Source: an uncultured Desulfovibrio sp.
GTDB lineage: Bacteria > Desulfobacterota > Desulfovibrionia > Desulfovibrionales > Desulfovibrionaceae
Direction of reading: 5' to 3'
DNA: 11,372 nt
NCBI RefSeq assembly: GCF_949282365.1
Contig: NZ_CASDOY010000059.1
Span: forward strand, 1 to 11,372
In this document: one piece after another, positions 5,656 to 11,372 of the stretch
Layout of the letters: each line of letters opens with the position of its first letter
How positions within the stretch are numbered: position 1 is the first letter of the stretch
Notes under the pieces: model-generated
Databases searched by the model: none
Seen by the model: only the letters and a program-made list of their open reading frames with translations
What the model was told of the DNA's origin: nothing
Program-made: the position numbers and the translations under genes

Positions 5656-6336
5656 CTAATCGTTATTTTTCTTGAGCTGGCGCATGTAGTTGTAGACCGT
5701 ATAGATGGAGACCTGCATCTCCTTGGCCACATGCTGCACCACGCCCTTGATGAGGAAGGCGCCCTCCTCGTCGAGGATGCGGATGAAGTCCTTTTTCTCC
5801 TCGCGGCTCATGAGCGAGGGATGCTTGCCGGCGCGCCGTATGGCCGCCTCGAGGATGGCCAGGCTGGTGTCGCCGGTGCAGGCGGCAAAGGTCTCGCTCG
5901 CGTCGCGTTCCAGGGGGGCCACATGCAGCAGGGTGTGCAGCACGGCCTGGAAATGCAGCAGGTCGGAAAGGTCGATGTTCATGCAGAAGGCGCCGATGAC
6001 ACGCCCGTCGGCGGTGCGCAGGAACGAGGTGGAGGATTTGAGGGACTTGCCGCCCGGCGTGGACGAGGGATAGCCCACGAGGTCTTGCACGGCGTCGCCC
6101 TGCTGGCGCCAGGCCTTGACCACGATATTGGTGATGGGCGCGCCCAGCTTGCGCCCGGTGAGGTTGCCTTCCAGATGGACGAGCGAGTGGTCGAGGTCGC
6201 GGAAATCGTGGATGGCGACCTCGCACAGCGGGCCCAGGGTCTGTTGCAGCATGCGGGCCTGGCGGACGGCGTTGTCGAAGATGGCGCGGGCTTCTTCACT
6301 GAGCGGCGGCAGGGGCCCGGAAGGGGCGGCAGGCAT
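5656..6336 (-). CDS. YheO/DauR-type PAS-HTH transcriptional regulator
   Basis: A 226-residue DNA-binding regulator. Residues about 25-135 match the YheO-like PAS domain, including EVAIHDFRDLDHSLVHLEGN and the GRKLGAPITN block (61-70). Residues about 165-223 are the DauR-type helix-turn-helix: LIKGVVQHVAKEMQVS followed by the recognition-helix segment IYTVYNYMRQLKK. Known members include DauR, which controls D-arginine use in Pseudomonas; many relatives regulate amino-acid catabolism. The start at 6336 has GAGG 5 bases upstream; the much longer open frame to 7125 is a shadow of the radical SAM gene. It lies immediately upstream of sdaA on the same strand, so serine or a related metabolite is a plausible ligand, by inference only. 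Confidence 0.88.
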   Translation of the reverse strand: MPAAPSGPLPPLSEEARAIFDNAVRQARMLQQTLGPLCEVAIHDFRDLDHSLVHLEGNLTGRKLGAPITNIVVKAWRQQGDAVQDLVGYPSSTPGGKSLKSSTSFLRTADGRVIGAFCMNIDLSDLLHFQAVLHTLLHVAPLERDASETFAACTGDTSLAILEAAIRRAGKHPSLMSREEKKDFIRILDEEGAFLIKGVVQHVAKEMQVSIYTVYNYMRQLKKNND

Positions 6337-6386
6337 GGTCACCTCGCAGGCGGATGCGGCTGTGCGCAGGTTGGGGATGAGCGGGC

Positions 6387-7508
6387 TCAGACGGCCGGAT
6401 GCAGCGCGGCCGCGTGTCCCGGCGTCCAGATGCGGTTGCGGCGCGTGATGCCCAGGGCCGCCCAGGCCCGTTCCAGTTCGCCGCCCGGACCGCGAAAAAA
6501 GCCCTGACACGAGCGGGGCAGGTACAGGGCTTGCGCCCGGGGCAGGCCGGGGGGCGTCGCGGCGCCGGTCAGCAGCCGTTCCAGCAGGGCCGCGGCCCGG
6601 GCCTCGTTCTCCGCCGCGCGGCCGCCTTGCAGGCCGAGCAGGCAGGCGCAGACATGCAGCCACAGCGCCCGGCCCAGCACGCGGCCGCCCAGGTTCCTGT
6701 CGGCGGGCCCGGCCAGCAGGGCGGCTTCCATGGCGGCTTCCGGGGCCAGGCCCATGCGGATGACGGGCACGCCGGCCCGGCGGGCGTACAGCCAGCCGCG
6801 CGCCAGCAGCAGCAGGGTCCGGGGCAGGGGCCAGGGCGTGTAGAGGCCGTTTTGCCAGCGGCGGGCCAGTTCCGTGCCCGCCAGGACCAGACAGGGGTAG
6901 AAGCGCAGCATGTCCGCGCCCAGGGCCAGGGCCCGGCGCACGTCGGCCAGAAAATCCTCCTCCCCATGGCCCGGCATGCCGGGCAGCAGCTGGACCCCCA
7001 GGGCCAGGCCCGCCCGGCGCACCAGACGGCAGGCGTCCTCTGCCCGCCCGCCGCTGTAGTGGCGCTCGCTGGCCTGCAGGGCCGTGTCGGCGAAGCTCTG
7101 GATGCCCAGTTCCACGGCGCGGCAACCGTGACGGCGCAGGTGCGCCAGCAGGGGAGCGTCCAGGCGGTCGGGACGGGTGGAGCAGCGGAAGGCGGTGACG
7201 CAGCCGTCCCGGATCAGGCTTCGGGCCAGGCGCAGGCAGGCGTCCAGCTCATGCGCAGGCAGGGCCGTGAAGGTGCCGCCGTAAAAGGCCAGCTCGGGCG
7301 CGGGCCTGCCCTGCCGCCGGCGGTGGCGCAGGGCGGCGGCGGCACTGCCCAGGATCTCGTCCAGGGGCAGGGGCCGCTGGCCGGTCTGCTCGTGCTGCGA
7401 GCAGAAGACGCAGCGCCTGGGGCAGCCCAGAAAAGGGATGAAGACGCTGAAGACCGGGACTGCCGCTGCAGGGGATCCCCACAAAAAAGCAAGTGAAACA
7501 TGTGACAT
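6387..7508 (-). CDS. Radical SAM protein, Elp3-like core without acetyltransferase domain
   Basis: A 373-residue protein with the radical SAM cluster motif CPRRCVFC (Cys29, Cys33, Cys36), directly after the strand FIPFLGC, and the SAM-binding GGTFT (77-81). The later stretch ELGIQSF and the order of motifs resemble the bacterial Elp3-like radical SAM proteins of the COG1243 type, shorter than true Elp3 and lacking the GNAT acetyltransferase half. Members of this group in anaerobes have no established substrate to my knowledge; tRNA or other RNA modification is a guess from Elp3. The start is uncertain: the ATG at 7508 has no Shine-Dalgarno. The regulator follows after 50 bases, so they may share a transcript. 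Oxygen-independent coproporphyrinogen oxidase-like proteins are a less likely alternative. Confidence 0.75.
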   Translation of the reverse strand: MSHVSLAFLWGSPAAAVPVFSVFIPFLGCPRRCVFCSQHEQTGQRPLPLDEILGSAAAALRHRRRQGRPAPELAFYGGTFTALPAHELDACLRLARSLIRDGCVTAFRCSTRPDRLDAPLLAHLRRHGCRAVELGIQSFADTALQASERHYSGGRAEDACRLVRRAGLALGVQLLPGMPGHGEEDFLADVRRALALGADMLRFYPCLVLAGTELARRWQNGLYTPWPLPRTLLLLARGWLYARRAGVPVIRMGLAPEAAMEAALLAGPADRNLGGRVLGRALWLHVCACLLGLQGGRAAENEARAAALLERLLTGAATPPGLPRAQALYLPRSCQGFFRGPGGELERAWAALGITRRNRIWTPGHAAALHPAV

Positions 7509-7562
7509 GGCAAAAAGCGAGCAGTAGCAGGGCCTGGCAGGCTTTATTGGGAGACAAAAATC

Positions 7563-7591
7563 TTGCCGGGAGCGCGAGTTGAGTATATCCT
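7563..7591 (+). promoter_or_regulatory. Sigma-70 promoter of the IHF-like gene
   Basis: TTGCCG (7563-7568), 17 bases, then TATCCT (7586-7591). The start site is expected near 7598, giving a leader of about 44 bases. Each hexamer has four of six consensus bases. Its -10 overlaps that of an opposing promoter at 7587-7615. Confidence 0.55.
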
Positions 7592-7615
7592 ATAAAAAAG
7601 TTGTGCATATGTGAA
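7587..7615 (-). promoter_or_regulatory. Opposing sigma-70 promoter, toward the radical SAM gene
   Basis: On the minus strand TTCACA (7615-7610), 17 bases, then TAGGAT (7592-7587). The -35 is one base from consensus and the -10 has four of six. It would start near 7580 and give a leader of about 70 bases to the radical SAM ATG. Confidence 0.4.
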
Positions 7616-7641
7616 GCGTGCCCGCGGCATAAGGATTGGAT

Positions 7642-7929
7642 ATGAAAAAAACACTGACCAAGGCTGACATCGTCGAGCGGATCTACGAGAGTACAGACAA
7701 AAATCGGGTTGACGTGAAGAACGTGGTCGAAAAATTGCTGGAGATCATGAAGAATGCCATCAAAAAGGACAACGCTCTGCTGATCAGCGGCTTCGGCAAG
7801 TTCGAAGCCTACGACAAAGCCTCGCGCAAGGGACGCAATCCGCAGACGGACGAGGCCATCACCCTGCCGCCGCGCAAGGTGGTGGTGTTCCGCCTGTCGC
7901 GCAAATTCAGGGCGGAGCTCAATTCCTGA
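7642..7929 (+). CDS. IHF-alpha/HU family DNA-bending protein
   Basis: A 95-residue nucleoid protein that binds and bends DNA as a dimer. The N-terminal helices (1-40) are followed by GFGKF (50-54) and the DNA-contacting arm with GRNPQT (64-69), whose Pro67 is the residue that wedges between base pairs in IHF/HU. The tail PPRKVVVFRLSRKFRAELN resembles IHF-alpha more than HU. The ATG at 7642 has AAGGA 6 bases upstream. The gene's composition is visibly less GC-rich than the acyltransferase gene after it. IHF often assists sigma-54 promoters by looping the enhancer, and one such promoter lies in this window, but no direct link is shown. Confidence 0.92.
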   Translation: MKKTLTKADIVERIYESTDKNRVDVKNVVEKLLEIMKNAIKKDNALLISGFGKFEAYDKASRKGRNPQTDEAITLPPRKVVVFRLSRKFRAELNS

Positions 7930-7977
7930 GAACGCACGGCGTCCTGGACGATCCAAACCGTTTCTGTCTCCTCATTC

Positions 7978-8023
7978 CTCCCGGGGTGGCCGTCTTGAGA
8001 TGCGCCGTGCCGGGAGATTTTTT
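7978..8023 (+). terminator. Terminator-like hairpin whose 3' arm holds the next gene's ribosome site
   Basis: CTCCCGG (7978-7984) and CCGGGAG (8010-8016) can form a 7-bp stem over a 25-base loop, with a small inner GGC/GCC pairing, followed by A and six T (8018-8023). The 3' arm contains GGGAG (8012-8016), which is the Shine-Dalgarno for the ATG at 8026. The same structure could thus end the IHF-like transcript and mask translation of the acyltransferase. The long loop makes it weaker than a standard terminator. Confidence 0.45.
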
Positions 8024-8025
8024 GT

Positions 8026-9516
8026 ATGCTGTTCCCTTCCTTCGCCTTCCTCTGCCTCTTTCTGCCCGTCCTCGTCTGGCTCTGGAGGATGACCGCCGTA
8101 GAAGACAGGGACAGGCTGTCCATGCTGCTGCTGGCGGCCTCGCTGCTCTTCGGGGCCTTCCAGGGCCTGGAGGCCCTGCTGCTCCTGCTGGGCCTGAGCC
8201 TGGTCAACTATGTTTTCGGCCTGCTGCTGGCCGACGAAGGCCGGCGCCGCCGCCGGCTGGGGCGTCGCGCCCTGCTGGGCATGGCCGTGCTGCTCAATGT
8301 GCTGGTCTGGTGCCGCTTCCGCCATCTGCCGGCCCTGTCGGCCTGGCTGGCCCAGTGGCAGGACGTCCTGCCCGTCATCTCCCCGGCGCCCATGCCCGCG
8401 GGCTTTTCCTTTGCCGTGCTCATCCAGCTGGCCTGGCTGCTGGGCGTCCATCAGCGCCGTATCCGGCCCGAAGGCGTCATGCGCCAGGCCCTGTTCGTCA
8501 TCTGCTTCCCCTACGCCCTGTCCGGGCCGCTGGTCCGCTATGAGGAGATGGGCCCGCAGTTCGGGCGCCTGGGCCTGCCGGGGGCCGGCGATCTGGCCCG
8601 GGGCCTGGGCCTGCTGGTGCTGGGGCTGGCCAAGAAGGTCCTGCTGGCCGACAACCTCGCCCCGGCGGCGGACGCCGTCTTCCAGGCCGCCGCCCAGGGC
8701 CTGCCCCTGAGCACCGCCGAGGCCTGGCTGGGGGCCCTGAGCTATACCTTCCAGATCTATTTCGACTTTTCCGGCTATACGGACATGGCCCTGGGCGCTG
8801 CGCTCATGCTGGGCCTGCGCCTGCCGGAAAATTTCGCCGCGCCCTACAGGGCCACGGGCATGGTGGACTTCTGGCGCCGCTGGCACATGACCCTGGGCCG
8901 CTGGCTGCACGACTGCCTGTACCAGCCCCTGGGGGGCAGCCGTCACGGGCGGCCGCGCCAGTACGCCAACCTGCTCCTGACCATGCTGGTCTGCGGCATC
9001 TGGCACGGGGCCGGGCTGACCTTTGTACTCTGGGGGGCCCTGCACGGCCTGCTCCTGCTGGTCAACCATGCCTTCCGCCATCTGCTGCGCGGGGGGCCGG
9101 CCGGGCGCGTGCTGGACTTGCCGCCCCTGCGCGCCCTGTGCGTGCTGCTGACCTTTTTCTGCCTGGTCGTGAGCTGGGTACTGTTCCGCGCCGATGACCC
9201 GGGCACGGCCCTGCATGTCTGGCGCAGCATGTTCCTCTGGAGCGACGGCCACCCCCTGCCCCTGCAGGAAGGGCTGGCCGCCCTGCTGCCCGGCGGGCTG
9301 CTGGAGCCCCAGCTGCTGCTGCCCCTGCTGGCCGTCTGCGCCGTCATCGTCTGGTGCCTGCCCTGCAGCCAGCATGTGCTGCTGGGCCGTGCCGACGGCA
9401 GCCGCCCCTGGCTGGTCTGGCGGCCCAGCCTGGTCTGGGCCGTGGCCCTGGCCCTGCCGGCGCTGGCCTCCCTGCTGCTGATGCAGGGGCAGGCCTTCCT
9501 TTCCTTCCGCTTCTGA
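8026..9516 (+). CDS. MBOAT O-acyltransferase, AlgI/DltB type
   Basis: A 496-residue polytopic membrane protein that transfers acyl (usually acetyl) groups across the inner membrane to an exported polymer or glycan. Many hydrophobic helices frame the family core: SYTFQIYFDFSGYTDMALG, then FWRRWHMTLGRWL (Trp286-His287), and GIWHGAG with His327, the expected catalytic histidine. Length fits AlgI. The start at 8026 has GGGAG 9 bases upstream. The downstream gene begins 12 bases after the stop and encodes a likely SGNH-type partner, the standard pairing (AlgI/AlgJ, DltB/DltD). No glycan-synthesis genes are visible, so the acceptor is unknown. Composition is extremely GC-rich (about 80% in places) with many CTG Leu codons. 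Confidence 0.92.
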   Translation: MLFPSFAFLCLFLPVLVWLWRMTAVEDRDRLSMLLLAASLLFGAFQGLEALLLLLGLSLVNYVFGLLLADEGRRRRRLGRRALLGMAVLLNVLVWCRFRHLPALSAWLAQWQDVLPVISPAPMPAGFSFAVLIQLAWLLGVHQRRIRPEGVMRQALFVICFPYALSGPLVRYEEMGPQFGRLGLPGAGDLARGLGLLVLGLAKKVLLADNLAPAADAVFQAAAQGLPLSTAEAWLGALSYTFQIYFDFSGYTDMALGAALMLGLRLPENFAAPYRATGMVDFWRRWHMTLGRWLHDCLYQPLGGSRHGRPRQYANLLLTMLVCGIWHGAGLTFVLWGALHGLLLLVNHAFRHLLRGGPAGRVLDLPPLRALCVLLTFFCLVVSWVLFRADDPGTALHVWRSMFLWSDGHPLPLQEGLAALLPGGLLEPQLLLPLLAVCAVIVWCLPCSQHVLLGRADGSRPWLVWRPSLVWAVALALPALASLLLMQGQAFLSFRF

Positions 9517-9527
9517 CGGAGGCTCCC

Positions 9528-10343
9528 ATGTCCGAACTGCAGCATCCGGCCGAGAGCGGCTGGCTGAAACGTTTTTTCGCGGCCCTGGCCGTCCTGGCCC
9601 TGCTGGGCGCGTTGCTCCTGCTGCCCTGGTCCGTGTGCTGGCTGACGGCCGGCGGGGAGCTGGACCAGGACGAGGTCGTGGCCCGGCAGGCCGGGGGAGG
9701 ATTCGTCCTTTACGGGCCGGGCCTGCCTCTGGACATGCCCGCCTACAAGCTGGCCCTGTACGCCGCCGTGAAGCCCGGGCTGGTGGTCCTGGGCTCCTCG
9801 CGGGTGGGCAACCTGCGCGCGGCCTGCTTTGAGGCTTCCTTCGTGAACATGGCCGGGGCCGCCACGGATCTGGACAGCCTGTGCCTGCTGGTGGACAGGA
9901 TGCTGGCCATCCACAGGCCCCGGGCTGTCCTGCTGGGTCTGGATTTCTGGTGGCTGACGGCAACGCCCCCGGGGCAGCCTCCTGCGCGGCCCTGCGCGCG
10001 GCCTTCGCTGCTGGATGCCGGGACGCTGCGGGCCCCCTGGCTCTGGTTGTGGCAGGGCCGCCTTGCCCCCGCGGACATGCTGCTGCCCCTGCGCGGCGGG
10101 CTGCGCGACGACCGCTACGGGCTGGAGGCCCAGCTGCGCGATACGGGCTACGGGCCGGACGGCTCCTTCTATGCGGGCGCTGTGCTGGACGGCCGCCTGC
10201 CCGCGCCGGACCATGCTTTTGCCCGCACGCTGCGGGAGCTGGAGGCGGGCGGCGGCATCTGGGCCGGGGGCCTTGCGCCGGACAGGGAATCTGCCGCCTG
10301 CACCAGCACGGCGAGCGCGGTCTCGGGATGCACGTCCTCATGA
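9528..10343 (+). CDS. SGNH/AlgJ-DltD-like acyltransferase partner, 3' end lost
   Basis: The frame starts with ATG 5 bases after GGAGG (9518-9522). Residues 15-39 are a membrane anchor; the periplasmic part has VVLGSSRVGN (86-95), the GxS block of SGNH-fold transferases with Ser91 or Ser90 as candidate nucleophile, then a conserved-looking LLGLDFWWL strand. Such partners take the acyl group from the MBOAT protein and pass it to the acceptor. The genuine sequence seems to stop near residue 247 (about 10268); the last 25 residues are antisense of the RNase Y segment and have no family character. The C-terminal Asp-x-x-His block expected in a full protein is missing. Either the gene is truly broken or the sequence is chimeric here. 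Call from context and motif. Confidence 0.7.
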   Translation: MSELQHPAESGWLKRFFAALAVLALLGALLLLPWSVCWLTAGGELDQDEVVARQAGGGFVLYGPGLPLDMPAYKLALYAAVKPGLVVLGSSRVGNLRAACFEASFVNMAGAATDLDSLCLLVDRMLAIHRPRAVLLGLDFWWLTATPPGQPPARPCARPSLLDAGTLRAPWLWLWQGRLAPADMLLPLRGGLRDDRYGLEAQLRDTGYGPDGSFYAGAVLDGRLPAPDHAFARTLRELEAGGGIWAGGLAPDRESAACTSTASAVSGCTSS

Positions 10344-11372
10344 TGGGCGGCTATGGCATGAACGATATCCTTGCCTTCGCCGTACTTCTTGGCGATATCC
10401 GCACCGATGAGCGCATGGGAACCTTCCACTTCGTGGTCCACGGCCTTGCCGATGTCGTGCAGAAGACCGGCACGCTTGGCGCGCTTGATGTCCATGCCGA
10501 GTTCGGCGGCCATCATGCCGCACAGGGCGGACACTTCGAGGGAATGCTGAAGCACGTTCTGGGTGAAGCTGGTGCGGTACTTGAGCTGACCGAGAAGACG
10601 GATGATGTCGGGATTGATGCCGTGCACGCCTGCGTCGAAGGTGGCCTGCTCGCCCACTTCGCGAATCTGCACCTCCAGCTCCTGCTCGCACTTGTGCACG
10701 ATGTCCTCGATGCGGGCGGGATGGATGCGGCCGTCCTGAATGAGGCGCTCAAGCGCCATGCGGGCCACCTGACGGCGGATGGGGCTGTAGGCCGAAAGAA
10801 TGACGGTTTCCGGCGTATCGTCGATGATGAGATCCACGCCCGTGGCCGCTTCCAGCGCACGGATGTTGCGGCCTTCGCGGCCGATGATACGACCCTTCAT
10901 GTCTTCGCTGGGCAGGGTGACGGCCGTCACCGTCTGCTCGCCCACATAGTCGCCGGCATAGCGCTGAATGGCGGTGGCAAGGATTTCCTTAGCCTTGCGG
11001 TCGGCGGTCTCCCTGGCCTCAGCTTCAATTAGACGGGCCATTCTTGCGGCTTCATGACGGCTTTTGGATTCAAGGTCTGCAAAAAGCTGAGCCTTTGCTT
11101 CCTCAACGGTCAGGCCGGAAATGGCCTGAAGCTTTAATTCCTGTTCATTGATTGTGGTTTCAAGTTCTTCCGCGCGTTCGTCAAGGCAACGTTCCTTGCG
11201 GGTCAACTCCTTTTCCATGGCGAGAAGGTCGTCCTTGTCAAAGTTTGCAACGTCAGGAAGATTTCCGGCCACATCGCCGGTACTCATGGCGTCGCTGCTG
11301 GTCTGAAACAGCGAAATCTGCCCGTCTATATTCTTTCTCGCTGAATTCTGGGCCGATTCCATGAGCATCTCG
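10169..11372 (-). CDS. rny: RNase Y fragment in a chimeric open frame
   Basis: RNase Y is a membrane-anchored endoribonuclease that initiates mRNA decay. Genuine RNase Y sequence spans about 11206-10268: the end of the coiled coil (ISGLTVEEAKAQL), ATAIQRYAGDYVGEQTV, the KH domain (MKGRIIGREGRNIRALE, about 10895-10850), KYRTSFTQNVLQHS, the HD-domain metal-binding LLHDIGK (His-Asp at 10459-10454), and AIAAHHEDV to SLSGARP. The N-terminal membrane helix and most of the coiled coil are missing, replaced by DnaE-like sequence up to the window edge. The last roughly 100-130 residues, normally starting GARRE, are also missing; the frame instead reads antisense of the acyltransferase partner to a stop at 10171-10169. 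As it stands it would probably not be a working membrane-bound RNase Y. The frame is open at the right edge. Confidence 0.85.
   Translation of the reverse strand, partial: EMLMESAQNSARKNIDGQISLFQTSSDAMSTGDVAGNLPDVANFDKDDLLAMEKELTRKERCLDERAEELETTINEQELKLQAISGLTVEEAKAQLFADLESKSRHEAARMARLIEAEARETADRKAKEILATAIQRYAGDYVGEQTVTAVTLPSEDMKGRIIGREGRNIRALEAATGVDLIIDDTPETVILSAYSPIRRQVARMALERLIQDGRIHPARIEDIVHKCEQELEVQIREVGEQATFDAGVHGINPDIIRLLGQLKYRTSFTQNVLQHSLEVSALCGMMAAELGMDIKRAKRAGLLHDIGKAVDHEVEGSHALIGADIAKKYGEGKDIVHAIAAHHEDVHPETALAVLVQAADSLSGARPPAQMPPPASSSRSVRAKAWSGAGRRPSSTAPA
10262..10273. other. Junction between truncated acyltransferase partner and truncated RNase Y gene
   Basis: Two convergent genes both lose their family sequence within this GC-only stretch (GGCC and GGG runs). 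RNase Y similarity on the minus strand holds through SLSGARP (about 10288-10268) and stops. To the left, composition is about 74% GC; to the right about 61%, by hand count. The exact base is not resolvable because the join lies in a low-complexity GC run. Confidence 0.7.
11207..11372 (-). pseudogene. dnaE: DnaE (DNA polymerase III alpha) fragment fused in frame to RNase Y
   Basis: About 55 residues at the right edge read like the stretch after the fingers domain of DnaE: SAQN, GQISLF, LPDVANFDKDDLLAMEKE. In DnaE this is normally followed by LLGFYLSGHPLD; here it passes straight into TRKERCLDERAEEL of the RNase Y coiled coil. Both families carry a Met-Glu-Lys-Glu-Leu-like word at this point, so the join (11204-11218) sits on short shared sequence. 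The frame continues off the edge, so any 5' DnaE part is not visible. Confidence 0.75.

Noticed and set aside
7972..10341. 789-residue minus-strand open frame opposite the acyltransferase pair
   Set aside because: Gln/Gly/Pro-rich shadow; the plus strand has clear MBOAT motifs and ribosome sites.

Overview
The window is GC-rich, roughly 60-80% over most of its length by hand count. Its gene content suggests a Desulfovibrionaceae-type anaerobic Desulfobacterota: paired ZraP-like periplasmic proteins with a sigma-54 promoter, an iron-sulfur L-serine deaminase with its transporter, a radical SAM protein with a bare Elp3-like core, and an IHF-like protein. The taxonomic call is an inference from gene content and style; no marker gene proves it.

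Left part (1-2640): a partial minus-strand reading frame at the edge sits under a near-consensus promoter. Two plus-strand genes follow for small exported proteins of the ZraP/LTXXQ metal-stress group (293-760 and 1117-1713). The second is preceded by a textbook -24/-12 (sigma-54) promoter and ends in a Gly-Pro-Arg-rich, collagen-like tail. After it come about 920 bases without a gene. Their first 370 bases hold a diverged, tandemly duplicated module of GC hairpins with paired base changes that preserve the stems.

Middle (2577-7508, all minus strand): a serine-use block. Reading in the direction of transcription, the order is an Elp3-like radical SAM protein, a YheO/DauR-type PAS-HTH regulator, a one-chain [4Fe-4S] L-serine ammonia-lyase (SdaA) and an HAAAP-family serine transporter (SdaC). 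A 15-bp-stem terminator closes the block. Serine is imported by SdaC and deaminated by SdaA to pyruvate and ammonia. The regulator lies directly upstream, and AT-rich and dyad elements in the gap are candidate operators.

Right part (7560-10270, plus strand): an IHF-alpha/HU-like gene sharing a compact divergent promoter region with the radical SAM gene. Next is an AlgI/DltB-type MBOAT O-acyltransferase, then its probable SGNH-like partner, which is broken before its 3' end.

Right edge (about 10270-11372, minus strand): a segment of RNase Y that has lost both its N-terminal and C-terminal parts. It is joined at about 11204-11218, in frame, to a fragment of the DNA polymerase III alpha subunit (DnaE), and at about 10262-10273 to the truncated acyltransferase partner. 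GC content steps from about 74% to 61% to 51% across this region by hand count. Two hybrid joins in 1 kb at the end of the window most simply mean a chimeric assembly or amplification product, although a real rearrangement is not excluded. Genes right of about 10260 should not be read as true neighbours until checked.
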